From assembly GCA_008638375.1 (NCBI GenBank), contig CM018032.1:30987751-31051750 (forward strand): 64,000 nucleotides of DNA. The letters run 5' to 3'. Shown here piece by piece: positions 1 through 12,274 of the stretch. How positions within the stretch are numbered: the stretch's first letter is position 1; each line of letters opens with the position of its first letter. The stretch is from Nyssa sinensis (Eukaryota > Streptophyta > Magnoliopsida > Cornales > Nyssaceae). The notes under the pieces are model-generated. The model did no database searches. It was not told the origin of the DNA and saw only the letters and a list, made by a program, of their open reading frames with translations. Both the position numbers and the translations under genes were made by a program.

Positions 1-1802
1 CCACTTGCTTTCTTCCAAGATTTGCATTTGATTTGTCCTGAATTACTGAAGAGCATGGAATTGATATTAAAATCCAACATTAATAACCAGTCAGTAAATA
101 TTTTAATGAGATCAAGGAACATAGAATTTATATGAAACCTGAGGTCTAAATGCAACGATTTAACACTAGCCGTGGTACCTATTCTGCATAAATATATATA
201 TATATATATTATGTACAAATTAATTAAATTAAATAATAGTAAAATGTTGCGAAGTCCAAAAATAGTAAAAGTATAGTGTTTCCTTTATGTCTTGGACATT
301 CTAAGACCAATGGTAAGGTCTGTTTTGTGAGACGGGGTTCCAAAAAATAAAAGACTCGTAAAAGTGCAAAATGACCGTTTTGCTCTTTTTAGTACAGATG
401 TTCAAATTGAATTTTGTGAAAGCCTAAATCGACTTTGTCCGACGTTCTGAATTCAATGGTAGAGTTTATTCAAGTAAAAGAGATACCAATAGTAAAGAGA
501 CATAAAATTTGATGAATAGCATAAATTCATATGATGATAGACTAAAACATGTTTGTGAATCTTAGGAACACCGAAAGGAAAGGAGAAGGCAGTTTGATCT
601 TCTAGATAGATATAGTAAGAGGACTGCGTTATCACCGATTGGCTTGACTGCGTAGCAGACACCACTTCCTAGGGTTAAGACGAACCCATCAGGTATGATA
701 TCTTGCTAAGTATGGAATAGGATTAAGTTAGGAGTGATTTTCATATTGGTCTCATGATTCGTGTATTCATCCGATTGTTTATGTGCTTATGTGTTTCTTG
801 TTATTTCCTTAGAAGTTTAGTTGAGTGATAAATGTGGATCATGATTACCTGTATATTCCATGTGTTGGCACAGTGTGTGATTGATATTCCTTAAGGATTG
901 TTTAGATTGAGAATATGTAACTTGAACATGTGTTTAAATGGAATATATATATATATATATAGCATGCACACATGAGGAAGGAAAATTGTGATTTAAATGT
1001 GATTGTTGTTTTAAGCATAATACATCATTGAAAGTATGATTCATATGTGGATGAAATGCTTTGATGAGATTGCATTGTTGCATGGTGGAATCAGAGCATA
1101 TTGGCATAGTGTGATTCCTTGAGACATAGTGTGGGTTAAGCACTTGGTGCTATGCATTATGAGGGTGTAGATCCTGTAGTGAAAAACCCAAAATTGGCCA
1201 TTGCATATGTACCCAGAATCCAACGGATGTGTTTCGTGAACGGGTGTTGGTACTCAGGGTCCATCGGATTTGTTCCGAAAATGAGACATGGGTGTGGCAT
1301 AGAGTTGCATGGGTGCGTCACGCATATTTTCATAACATCGCATTAAGGGATTCATGGATGTGGTATAGAGTTTGTATGAATACGTTATGAATCTTATCAG
1401 TATATGGTATAAATGAATTGGATGACATATAGATATAACTGTACACTTGCACATGCCATACCTTAATTTTGTTCCTTGCATTTGCATTGTATTATACCAA
1501 CAGTTGAGCTGACCCATTCGTGGGATATCATATTTCAGATGACGACCCTACTACATGAGACTCGATGAGATCTTAATGAAATAAAGAACTTGGAACAACA
1601 TTTGGCCCATGGGGCGTATTTTGATGTTGTACAAGGGCATAAGCCCTAGACTATTTCATGTTTAATTGTATGTTATGAAAACTACGAGCAAGGCCCTATG
1701 GATTAGTATCAGAACAGGAATTGGGTTAGTAATTGTCTTTATTTATTTCCTTTTTGTTTATTTCACTCACTCCCCGGGTTTGTGGAAATTCGGGGTGTGA
1801 CA
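1..1802 (+). mobile_element. Partial Tekay-like LTR (right part)
   Basis: Right-hand part of a long LTR of the family that dominates the window, read on the plus strand. It shares with complete LTRs the CATAAAATTTGATGAATAGC box (501-520), the preceding block about keeping a cAAAATGACCrTTTTGC core, a TTTCAG splice-acceptor-like site (1533-1538) and the terminal GGGTGTGACA ending at 1802. The left end lies outside the window, so no target duplication can be tested. The first 200 bases are strongly decayed. It is an older, more diverged copy than those at 24338-37067, and it seems to sit inside the 5' LTR of the Tat-like element that follows. Confidence 0.6.
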
Positions 1803-1971
1803 ACGCTTCTAATTTAAGCTCAATTATCCTATTCAATTATTGTTAGTATCTTTCTCTAACTTAAATCATCAGAGTAGTTACCAACGGAGTCTCTTGGGTG
1901 GCTCTCTAACCTTGTGGTCTTGGCAGGGAATTGAAAAGAACCGAGCCCCGATAAAAAATTGGTAACATCAG

Positions 1972-1988
1972 TTTGGTGTCGTCTATAG
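1972..1988 (+). other. Putative primer-binding site of the Tat-like element
   Basis: TTTGGTGTCGTCTATAG lies about 66 bases upstream of the gag ATG (2054), just after a likely LTR end (GGTAACA, about 1969). It resembles the TTTGG(C/T)GCCGTC motif seen after the 5' LTR in plant Tat/Athila-type gypsy elements, with one CpG-type change (GCC to GTC). The exact primer tRNA is not assigned. Confidence 0.5.
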
Positions 1989-2059
1989 CAACAACTGAAG
2001 TTCCTACTCGTAACATACACGAAATCCTAAATTTTTTCCTACTTATTCCACAAATGGCA

Positions 2060-4531
2060 TGTCACAGCCCAAAATCCACCCTTTGCGGACCTTGAGTCGC
2101 GACCGCTGCCCTTCGGCCCGAGGGCCTCAAGACAAGGCTCGCATATGCAGCAGTATCGAATAGATGTGCGACATGTGGTTTTCAGAAGCGTGAAAAACTT
2201 TTTCTTTTCTTCTCTCATTTTAAAATTTGCACATCCATCCAGTACTGCCACTCTTCACATTGCAATATACATGATCATACATTCAGAGCTTAACAAAACT
2301 TAAAGGACTTTATAATTAAAATCAAAATTCAGTTGCCCCATGGGGCATAATACATATCAGTGTACCCACTTTACTAATACAAAAGTTAATACTTAAAGTT
2401 CATAGCATTTAACAAAAGAACTACTTAAACATTTCTTCCAAAAGAACAGCTAGACTTATCGTCATCATCCTCGAATCAGTACTGTCGTCAATCACCTGAA
2501 AGAGGGACGGATAAAAATCTGGGTAAACTAATCTAAGCTTGTGAGTAATTCCTGTACTTGTCATGGGGTTTTCAATTGGTAATGGTTTAGCACATGAGAG
2601 TTTATAAAATACTCACTACCAATTGCTCGTACGTTTAGAACACATAATATATGCATTCTTAAAACAGATAGCTTCGAAACATTTAAAGTATTCAAGCTAA
2701 ACATATATTTCTTGAAATAGCGTATATGCACTTCAAAACATATAGACATGCATAGAAAAAATGGGGGTAAAAACCTGCTTCCATTTCCAAAAGCGTTACT
2801 TCAAAACATATAAACATGCATAGGAAAATGGGGGTAAAACCTGCTTCCATTTCCAAAAACATTTGTCATCTTTTCTCTTTAATTAGGTGGAATCTGTTTC
2901 GAACGAGACTCCCATTTTATTGCCAATACTATCGATCACATTTGCCTGGGGGATTAAATCCCGCTGCGGGGCATTTGTCATAGTTGAATCCCAAGGGATT
3001 TCAACATCACATGCGGTACTTAAGTACAATTTATCTTGTAAAATATTTATCACATAGCTTCTTCAATAGATATTTTTCATGAATATTTAAAACATGAAAT
3101 ATATAGCTTCTGCAATAGGACTTCAAATACTTGTAATAATCAAATTCAGAATATTTAAAGAGATTTGCATTTTACCCCGACATGCTAAACAATCCTAAGA
3201 AAAGAGCTGAATATAAAAACATTTAGCAAGCATGTGGTAACGGAAAAATTTAAAACAGGAATTGTGATAAAACTGAATTTGATATTCAAATGCTTCACAT
3301 AACTTGAACTTAAAACTTTTTCAAATATATGGAGTTAAATCTCCACTTCAAACACAGGGTAACTCACCTTGGTCCTTAGGTCAGTGCTAATAATGCGCTT
3401 TCCCTACTTCTTCTGTAGTTCATAAGAACAATTCATATATATAATCTCATTAACTTCACATCATTGCAATATCACTTACTGATGCTTCCTAACTTATGCT
3501 TAGATCGTATTTAATCCTAACTGATTTACGAATATTCCATAAATTTCATATATACTTAATTCAACTCGTACTCTTAGCCTACGACACAATTTAATGTGTT
3601 AGGAATTTATTTCAATTTATACTCTTCTGGTAGCTCCATTAACTTTAAATTAAATTTAATTACTTCCCATGTCTACGTGTCTTGTCTTTCCGTATTTCAT
3701 TTCAACATACGTGCCTTAGTTTTGTACTTCGGCGGTGTTTTAGTTTATGGTCACCTAACTGATGCTATTCATCAAATTTTATGTCTTTTTATTTTAGACA
3801 CTTCTTTTGGGTGAATAGACTCTACCATTGAGTCTGGAACGTCGAAGAAAGTAAATTTAAACTTTCTCGGCTTTTAATTTGGCTTCAGTCATGTTAGGGG
3901 CAATTTGGTAATTTATGCCTTAACGTGTCTAAATTTTTTGGAGTCCCGTATCGTGAAACGGACCCCACTATTAGGTTTAAAATGTCCAAAATAGTCAAAA
4001 TACACTATTCGTTTATTTTATTTGGACTTTGTTTGACTATTTATGATGTAGGGGCATTTTGGTCATTTTTACGGGTCTTTAATTTTTTGGGACCTCGTCT
4101 CATGTCGTGGACCTCACCATTGGACTCAGGAGGTCCGAGATAATAAGAATACATAAATAACTTGTTAAGTCTAGACAACGAGCATTTTTTGGCTATTTAA
4201 TTTAATTAAATTAATTGTATCAATATTTAGTAGATATATATATATATATATATATAGTGTGCATAAGATGACTGGATGAAATGGGCGGCACGCTGGCCAG
4301 CGTGTCACCTCCCTCCCAGTAGCCACTGCGTTCGAGTCCTAACAGGTGCAATGCACCTTTTTAATTTTTTTGATTTTATTTAATATATAATATATACATA
4401 TTTACACCATATATCACCACACGTGGGCGCGTGGCCGAGTGGAAAGAGGCGAGGGTTGGGCGCGTGAGGTCAGAGGTTCGAACCCCACCAACAGTAAATT
4501 TTCCCTTCTTTTTTTAAAACTTAACAGTTTT

Positions 4532-4562
<31 letters not shown>

Positions 4563-4607
4563 ATATATATACATATCAGGCCCAAAACGACGTCGTTGTA
4601 TTAATGC
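2060..4607 (-). repeat. 3' LTR, truncated
   Basis: Direct repeat of 5374-7923, with small differences throughout. It starts (plus strand) with TGTCACAGCCCAAAATCC, the reverse complement of the family's LTR end. It lacks the part equivalent to 7924-9520, which is the LTR beginning on the minus strand with its promoter region, so this copy has lost U3. The two tRNA-like modules are retained at 4286-4375 and 4428-4515. Confidence 0.9.
4286..4515 (-). repeat. Paired tRNA-like modules in LTR (copy in 2060-4607)
   Basis: Described as read on the plus strand. Module 1: palindrome CACGCTGGCCAGCGTG (4289-4304), B-box-like GTTCGAGTCC (4330-4339), GGTGCAATGCACC, then a T-run. Module 2: A-box TGGCCGAGTGG (4432-4442), B-box GGTTCGAACCCC (4475-4486), then a T-rich stretch and a TA repeat. 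The A-to-B distance in module 2 is about 32 bases, as in tRNA-derived promoters. The A-box matches class II tRNA (Leu/Ser) sequence. Confidence 0.65.
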
Positions 4608-4657
4608 TGGGAGGTTTGAAACCTTGGAACGTCTTATAGCTTGATGTATTCATTCCT

Positions 4658-4828
4658 TCAGTAGGTTGTCCCAGGTTGTGTGGCACTCCGGGGGTTCTGT
4701 ACCGGTGGTGGTGTGGTTCTACTTTGGGCTTGGATACTAATCATTGTCTGAGCCATTGTCTCCAAGAGAAGCTCGACCCTGTCCAATCTTTCATCAGGGT
4801 TTCTCGCGTTCCTTCTTGTGTTTACCAT
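4658..4828 (-). pseudogene. Tekay-like gag, N-terminal fragment
   Basis: Starts with ATG at 4828, which I prefer to the upstream Met at 4876 because a long T-run ending in CCAG (splice-acceptor-like) lies just before it. The 56-residue frame begins MVNTRRNARNPDERLDRVEL, followed by a helix LLETMAQTMISIQAQ and a Pro/Gln-rich tail; it stops at 4658. Chromovirus Gag proteins typically open with such a basic start and an amphipathic helix. The same opening, more diverged (MGHTKN...DQLDRIEYLMEEIL), is found in the mini-Gag at 31349. Capsid and nucleocapsid are missing because of the deletion ending at 4608. Confidence 0.7.
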
Positions 4829-5358
4829 GATTACTGGAAAAAAAAACACACATCTGTTAACCTTTTCATCATACAAGGTTATATTTACTTATTTTCAGGT
4901 CTCAAGGTTTAATATGTCGTTACCCCTGATTTCAGGGTGTTTTATAATCTATATTTACTTCTTATCCTCGTTACATTATTCTTATTGAACTACGGGTCCT
5001 ATACCCCGCCTTCATTTCACGTACCTCAGAACACCTATTTCATGTTTCTGCGGGTCCCATACCCCGCTTTCCTATCACGTTACTCCAGAACACCTATCTC
5101 ATGTCTCTACGGGCCCCATACCTCGCCTTCCTATCACATTACTTCAGAATACCTACTTCATGTTACTGTGGGTCCCATACCCTGCCTTCATTTCATATCA
5201 CGTACTTCATAAATCTACTCCACATAACGGGAGTCCCATACCTCGCCTTCATATCATATCTCGTACTTCACATATCTTAGGTAGCCTAAAACTCTACCTA
5301 TCTCATGGTTTTATTCTAATTCCTCTAGGGTCACTACGTTTGTTCAAGTAAACCTAGT

Positions 5359-5370
5359 GCTCTGATACCA
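5359..5370 (-). other. tRNA-iMet primer-binding site
   Basis: GCTCTGATACCA on the plus strand is TGGTATCAGAGC on the minus strand, complementary to the 3' end of plant initiator methionine tRNA. It lies three bases inside the 5' LTR end (5374), the normal position for priming minus-strand DNA synthesis. Confidence 0.88.
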
Positions 5371-5373
5371 TGT

Positions 5374-7855
5374 TGTCACGGCCCGAAATCCACCCTTTGC
5401 GGACCTCGAGCCGTGACCGTCGCCCTTCGGCCCGAGGGCCTCAGGACAAGGCTCGCATACGCAGCGGTATCGAATAGATGTGCGATATTTGGTTTCTGGA
5501 AGCGTGAAAAACTTTTTCTTTTCTTTTCTCATTTTAAAATTTGCACATCCGTCCGGTACTGCTGCTCTTCACATTGCGGTATACATGATCATACATTCAA
5601 AGCATAACAAAACTTAAAGGACTTTATAATTACAATCATAATTCAGTTGCCTCGTGGGGCTTAATACATATCAGTGTACCCACTTTACTAATACAAAAAT
5701 TAATACTTAAAGTTCATAGCATTTAACAAAAGAACTACTTAAACATTTCTTCCAAAAGAACGGCTAGACTTATCATCATCATCCTCAAATCAGTACTGCC
5801 GTCAATCACCTGAAAGGGGGACGGATAAAAATCCGGGTAAGCTAATCTAAGCTTGTGAGTAATTCCTGTACTTGTCATGGGGTTTTCAATTGGTAATGGT
5901 TTAGCACATGAGAGTTTATAAAATACTCACTACCAATTGCTCGTACGTTTAGAACACAGAATATATGCATTCTTAAAACAGATAGCTTTGAAACATTTAA
6001 AGTATTCAAGCTAAACATATATTTCTTCAAATAGAGTATATGCACTTCAAAACATATAGACATGTATAGGAAAAATGGGGGTAAAAACCTGCTTCCATTT
6101 CCAAAAGCGTTACTTCAAAACATATAAACATGCATAGGAAAATGGGGGTAAAACCTGCTTCCATTTCCAAAAACATTTGTCATCTTTTCTCTTTAATTAG
6201 GTGGAATCTGTTTCGAACCAGAATCCCATTTTATTACCAATACTGTTGACCTCATTTGCTTGGGGGATTAGATCCTGCTGCTAGGCATTTGTCATAGTTG
6301 AATCCCAAGGGATTTCAACATCACATGCGGTACTTAAGTACAATTTATCTTGTAAAACATTTATCATATGGCTTCTTCAATAATACTTTTCATGAATATT
6401 TAAAACATGAAATGTATAGCTTCTGCAATAGGACTTCAAATACTTGTAATAATCAAATTCAGAATATTTAAAGAGATTTGCATTTTACCCCGACATGCTA
6501 AACATTCCCAAGAAAAGAGCTGAATATAAAAACATTTAGCAAGCATGTCGTAACTGAAAAATTTAAAACAAGAATTGTGATAAAACTGAATTTGATATTC
6601 AAATGCTTCACATAACTTGAACTTAAAACTTCTTCAAATATATGGAGTTAAATCTCTACTTCAAACACAGGGTTACTCACCTTGGTCCTTAGGTCAGTGC
6701 TAATAATGCGCTTTTCCCATTTCTTCTGTAGTTCCTAAAAACAATTCATATATATAGTCTCATTAACTTCACATCACTGCAATATCACTTAGTAATGCTT
6801 GCTAACTTATCCTTAGATCGTATTTAATCCTAACCGATTTACGAATATTCCATAAATCTCATATATACTTAATTCAACTCGTACTCTTAGCCTACGACAC
6901 AATTTAATGTGTTAGGAATTTATTTCAATTTATATTCTTCTGGTAGCTCTATTAACTTTAAATTAAATTTAATTACTTCCCATGTCTATGTGTTGTGTCT
7001 TTCCGTATTTCATTTCAACATACGTGCCTTAGTTTTGTACTTTGGCGGTGTTTTAGTTTATGGCCACCTAACTGATGCTATTCATCAAATTTTATGTCTT
7101 TTTATTTTAGACTCTTCTTTTGGGTGAATAGACTTTACCATTGAGTCTGAAACGTCAAAGAAAGTAAATTTAAACTTTCTCGGCTTTTAATTTGGCTTCA
7201 GTCATGTTAGGGGCAATTTGGTAATTTATGCCTTAACGTGTCTAAATTTTTTGGAGTCTCGTCTCATGAAACGGACCCCATCATTAAGATCAAAATGTCC
7301 AAAATAGTCAAAATACACTATTCGTTTATTTTATTTGGACTTTGTTTGACTATTTATGATGTAGGGGCATTTTGGTCATTTTCACGGGTTTTAATTTTTC
7401 GGGACCTCGTCTCGTGTCGTGGACCTCACCATTGGACTCAGGAGGTCCGAGATAGTAAGAATACATAAATAACTTGTTAAGTCTAGACAACGGCCATTAT
7501 TCGACTATTTAATTTAATTAAATTAATTGTATCAATATTTATATATATATATATATATATATATTTAGTGTGCATAAGATGACAGGATGAAATGGTCGGC
7601 ACGCTGGCTAGCGTGTCACCTCCCTCCCAATAGACACTGCGTTTGAGTCCCAATAGGTGCAATGCACCTTTTTAATTTTTTTGATTTTATTTAATATATA
7701 ATATATACATATTTACACCATATATCACCACACGTGGACGCGTGGCCGAGTGGAAAGAGGCAAGGGTTGGGCGCGTGAGGTCAGAGGTTCGAACCCCACC
7801 AACAGCAAATTTTCCCTTCTTCTTTTAAAACTTAATAGTTTTATATATATATATT

Positions 7856-7887
<32 letters not shown>

Positions 7888-9039
7888 CGTATCAGGCCCA
7901 AAACGACGTCGTTGTATTAATGCGGTGGCAGTACCGCAAGCCCCCACGTGTCTGAGTCGACTCATGTTGGGTTTTTAAAACCGAGTTGACTCACTTTCAC
8001 CTTCCTCATTCGACCCCTACGTTGCCCTAATTTTCGAAGCTAAAAGCTTCCATTTTCGTGGAGTTTGGCTCAAGGATTTTCGGCTGTTTTCATTGTAAAT
8101 CATTTCTGGGTCGCTAAGGAGCATTTTAGCATTCGTTTTAGAGCTTGTATTGGCCTCACGTGTTCAGGCAGAAGGTGAATAATCCAACCGACAACTCGTT
8201 CGTTTATGTTCATTTCTTGCCCAAATCTCATGGGGTTTGTTCGGTTGTGCTTATCTTTCCATAAGATTTCATTTCCCGTTCATAAAGGTGAGTTTTACTT
8301 CGAGTTTGAGGGATTGGGTTTCAAACTCAAAACCTACAACTCTTATTTCCATGGTCATTTCTCAAGCTTTTTGATCGCGCATTAGGGTTTCTAGCATGCT
8401 TGTAGGGTCTAGTTAAAGTCTTGATAAGCCAAATAGGGTTTTGTGGTGATGGATTCAGACCTGTTGTAAGCAAGGTCTTTCATGGCTGTTTTGTGTACGG
8501 TTATGCATTTTAGGTTGTTTTAAGGACCAAATTTCATACCTTATTCACGTATTAATGTCCTAAACATCATACATGCATAAATAAAACTTAAACAGCCTAT
8601 ACACATGCATATATTCTAGAGAGAGAAATTTAGGTGTTTTTCGTGGGTTTACCTTTTTCTCACTGTTTTCTCCTTCTTCTACTTCTGATTTCCTTCCTTC
8701 CCTTTCTCAAAACTCTCACTCTCCTTCTTTCTGTCTGAACTAAATTTCGTGTGGTTGTGTGTATACTAACATATGTATATGTATATGGGTGTACATTTGA
8801 TCATCACATTTTCTGATTTCCCCACTAAGTGAGTTAACTTATGGCAACTTCTCTAATGAGTACCTCTCTACTCTACTGTTTTGGCAGGCCATCAAGTGGC
8901 TGTGCATGAATTTGTTTTGTTTTGCATGTATATACATATATATATATATACATATAATATAAGTCACACTCTAATAGACACCTCTCCACCGACACACACA
9001 CAGTTTCCCTCTTCTGCACACACATACTTTAAACATTTA

Positions 9040-9075
<36 letters not shown>

Positions 9076-9520
9076 CAAATATATTTTAATACACACACAT
9101 GCATGTTTATACACACATGTATACATACTTGGTCACATGTATTCACACACAATGTACCTTTTAGTGTGTGTAGCTATGTGTCTTAATATTTAATTACAAC
9201 TAATTATTAATTTAATTAATTAATTATTTTCTTAAGTGTAGGCATCTCTACACTAATTTTCTCTTAACCTCGTAAAACGTGCCATGATTTTTATACTTGT
9301 ACTAAAGATCGGCGGTTAACATGAAATTCTACAATTCTTATGGAACTAACCGAAACAGGTTGGTGATTTCAACGAAAGTGATGCACAGTCGTCCTGAGTT
9401 TTCAGGACTATTACTTTAAAGTCCACGCGTTGGGGTTGAAACCGACCTCGTCACTTAAGGCGTCGATTACTAATTTAAAATCCACGACTGATGGATCCTA
9501 GTTCAAATTAGGGTGTTACA
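5374..9520 (-). repeat. 5' LTR, complete (4147 bp)
   Basis: Bounded on the plus strand by TGTCACGGCCCGAAATCC and GGGTGTTACA. Going right to left it contains a TA/CA microsatellite region (8930-9130) with an ACCGAC core (8988-8993), the probable promoter part, a leader-like stretch (7924-8640), the two tRNA-like modules (7598-7670; 7740-7815), a degenerate tandem block (7130-7450) and the splice-like region ending near 5820. No coding potential was recognised. Confidence 0.9.
7598..7815 (-). repeat. Paired tRNA-like modules in LTR (copy in 5374-9520)
   Basis: Same arrangement as at 4286-4515. Module 1's palindrome has one change (CACGCTGGCTAGCGTG) and its B-box is decayed (GTTTGAGTCC, a CpG-type change). 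Module 2: A-box 7743-7753, B-box GGTTCGAACCCC 7786-7797. Confidence 0.65.
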
Positions 9521-9525
9521 TGGCA

Positions 9526-10140
9526 CCAAATCTTTGCTCTAGCAGGAACCCTCAAAATCCTCAAAACCAACCTTCTATCAAAAGGGAAAGAGGATGGGCC
9601 CCAACTTAAGTGCAATAACAAATTGATCAAATGCAACAGCAGATCTTGACCATGTCACAAGCAATAGCATCACTGGTGTAGAGCCAACAAAACATGCCTC
9701 CTCCCCCTCCACCAGCGAATACCACACAAGGGGGGACCCAACCTCCAACAAATAAAGTGACAAAGGGGGATCCTCAGAATGGAGAGGTCCCAAATACTCA
9801 GGCGGTGCACCCTCAAAATATTTCTAGGGTGGGGGTTGACCCACAGAGCTCTACAACAATTAATGGGAATGTTCTACCAGTTCATTTGACCGTTCACTAC
9901 CAGAGCAGGAGTAGGGTACCAATACCATCAACTTCTGGAGTATAAGTTGGCAATCAAGAGCTGCCACCACCTTTCGCGCATATAGCTTGGAATCCCATGA
10001 TACTAGAGGCTCGGCACCCCACGGCTCCTACAAAACATCATCCTTTTGTGCCTACAGGACCTAATCTGCCCGTGGTCCTGACACTAGGGAACCCAAGTCA
10101 GACTCAAAATCAGGTACCTCTAGCATTGCCAAAACATAAT
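9526..10140 (+). pseudogene. Tat-like gag, N-terminal fragment
   Basis: Remove the insertion 2060-9520 and one copy of its TGGCA duplication, and the ATG-GCA at 2054-2059 reads on into CCAAATCTTTGC at 9526, giving Met-Ala-Pro-Asn-Leu. The same frame continues through an IDQMQQQILTMSQAIASL helix-like stretch and a proline run (PPPPPP near 9694-9711) to a PHPQN-type Pro/Gln-rich tail that stays open to 9943. At least four in-frame stops lie before or within it. A short helical N-terminus followed by a Pro-rich linker is usual for the start of plant gypsy Gag. Capsid and zinc knuckle are absent because the element is fused to its integrase end near 10140. It is a pseudogene. Confidence 0.68.
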
Positions 10141-10521
10141 TCTTATTTGTTTATGGGACTGAAGTTGTGATCCTAGTTGAGATCAGTATGCCAACCCTAA
10201 GAATAACTTGCTCAGAATCTCGATCTTTTGGAGGAAAAACAGGAGTAAGCACAAAGTAGAACAGAGGCCTATCAACAAAGAATGAAAAGATGCTTCAACG
10301 AGGGAATCAGACTAGTCAACTTTCAACTCAACGATCTCATCCTAAGATGGGTGTTTTCGAACACTAAAAATCCCACTATAGGGAGGCTCTCCCCTAATTA
10401 GGAAGGTCCATACAAAATAGTTAAGATTGTATGACCTACTATTTATTGGTTAGAGGATCTGGATGCGAAGCTTGTTCCTAGGCCCTGAAATATAGAACAT
10501 TTTTGCAGATATTATCAATAA
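10141..10521 (+). pseudogene. Tat-like integrase C-terminus
   Basis: Broken reading frames encode the end of a Tat-lineage integrase. A YGTEVVILVEI stretch (about 10148-10180) is followed by AYQQRMKRCFN (about 10269-10300), then a DLILRWVF element with the NTKNPTIG loop, EGPYKIVKIV (the GPY module), and a LEDLDAKLVPRP...HFCRYYQ end with a TAA at 10519-10521. This matches the known order of the Tat integrase tail (GTEAVIPVEI, AYQQR, GPYKI, LEDLDGKPLPRPWNAEHLRRYYQ type). Frame changes and stops are present. It directly follows gag remnants, so the central polyprotein was lost by deletion. Only about 120 residues of an integrase of several hundred remain. Confidence 0.75.
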
Positions 10522-10921
10522 AAGTTTCCACTTTTTATCCACTGTGGCCTCTTTTTACTATCCAGACCCCTAAAAACCTTATGATTTTAGGGCTCTATGT
10601 GACATTACCACCTAAAAACCTTATGCAATTCATAAGTGTTATAGGTCTGAAGCTGATTATTAAATTACAATTCTTTATTAATAGGTTAAGAGCCCTTGTG
10701 GATACTAGATTGCTTGGATGATCGATTCACACAAGTATTTAAGATCTGAAGCTTATGACGGGTTATTACTATTGTCTGGAGTTAGTAAGTCAGCATAAAT
10801 GCACAAAAAGGGACTCAAAATTCAGAGCAAAAGATTTTTATATTAAATAAGGATGGAAGGTTATAAAAGCTGAAAAATAACATAAAGAAAAATAAAATAA
10901 AAAAGAAAATACACAAGAGCT
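10522..10921. other. Non-coding spacer of the Tat-like element
   Basis: A 400-base stretch between the integrase stop and the stop codon of the antisense ORF. AT-rich, with runs of A near 10860-10915. No conserved domain, RNA gene or LTR boundary was seen. In Tat-lineage elements this is the usual place for untranslated sequence between pol and the antisense ORF. Confidence 0.5.
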
Positions 10922-12274
10922 TCACTGGTCGACAAGGCTAGGCTCCTTCTCTAGCATTGGTGTCACGACCCGAAACCCACCCTAAGCGGATTACCGAATC
11001 GCGATCGCCACCCCGAGACCCGAGGGCCCCGAGACAAGGCTCGCATATGCAGCGGTATCGAATAGATGTGTAACATACGTTTTGCGGAAGCGTGAAAAAC
11101 TTTTTCTTTTCTTTTCTCATTTTAAATTTATGCACATCCGTCCGGTACTGCCGCTCCATACATAACATACAAGGTTACACATTCAGAGTATAACTAAAAA
11201 CTTAAAAACTTCATACATTCATACCATACATATTCGATTTCCCAGAGGGCTTATTACATGTCCTTACATTGTCTACTAATACAAAAAGTACTATTAGATT
11301 TCATAGACTTATCAAAAGAAACTATTTAACCATATCTTCCCAAAATCAGCAGATTCGTCATCGTCGTCCTTAAGTCAAGACTGCTGCTAATTACCTGGAA
11401 GGGGGGGTCCGAACAAAGTCCGGGTAAGCTAATCTAAGCTTGTGAGCAATTCCAGTATTCGTCATGGGGTTTTTCAATTAGCAGTGGTTTAGTACATAAG
11501 AGTTTGTAAAATAGTCACCGCCAATTGTTCGTATACTTTGAATACAGAATATATGCATTCCTTAAAACATGTAACTTTGAATATTTAAAGCATTCAAGTT
11601 AAACTTAAACATATGAACCTTAAAACATATAACATATCATGTATTTCTTAATTAGAGTATATAAAACTCAACATATGCATATTGAAAATGATAGTAAAAA
11701 CTTGCTTCCATTTTCAAATCATTTGTCATCTTATCACTTCCGTTAGTGGAATCCGTTTCGAACCGGACACCCTTTTTACTTATAAATGAAGATATCTCAT
11801 CTGCCTGGGGGATTAGATCCTGCTACCGGGCATTTTACAGGGCAATTGAGTTCCGTAAAAACCCAAAATCCTGCCTATTTTACAGGGCAACTGAAAACTC
11901 AGAATCCTGTCTAAGTGCTTATGCACCATTCATCTTATAAAACATTTATCATGTGACTTGTCTCATAGATACTTTTCATAAATTCGTAATAGACATTCGT
12001 ATACTTGAAATAAGCAAATTCAGAATATTTAACAATAATTGCATTTTAACTAGACATGCTGGAAAGTATTTGAAGGAAAAACTGTTGCAGAAACCAATCA
12101 CTAAGCATGTCACAATGGGGTTATAAAATAGAACAATTAAAAACTGAATCATGTAAATAATGAATTTGAAATTTCAAATGCTTCATATCTTTAAACTTAA
12201 AACCTTGTCAAATTCATGGAGTTAAATCTCCAATTCAAACACAGGGTTACTCACCTTGTACTTCTAGTCCTGCT

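Larger units (their letters stand above)
2060..9520 (-). mobile_element. Tekay-like LTR retrotransposon, internally deleted, minus strand
   Basis: A 7461-base element flanked by perfect 5 bp duplications TGGCA (2055-2059 and 9521-9525). Read on the minus strand: complete 5' LTR (9520-5374), tRNA-iMet primer site (5370-5359), leader, gag start (4828), then a jump at 4608/4607 into the middle of the 3' LTR, which runs to 2060. A single deletion removed the rest of gag, all of pol, the polypurine tract and the first 1.6 kb of the 3' LTR. The two LTR copies stay aligned over about 2.55 kb, ending at a shared ATTAATGC (4600-4607 and 7916-7923). The host site is codon 2/3 of the Tat-like gag. Confidence 0.9.

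Noticed and set aside
4430..4500. Possible genuine tRNA-Leu/Ser gene
   Set aside because: A- and B-boxes are good but no acceptor stem or anticodon arm could be folded by eye; treated as a tRNA-like module.
8881..9186. ORFs rich in Ile/Tyr/His over TA/CA repeats (also 24602-24965, 27550-27918, 33539-33892, 49229-49549)
   Set aside because: Translations of microsatellites in the LTR promoter region; not conserved as proteins.
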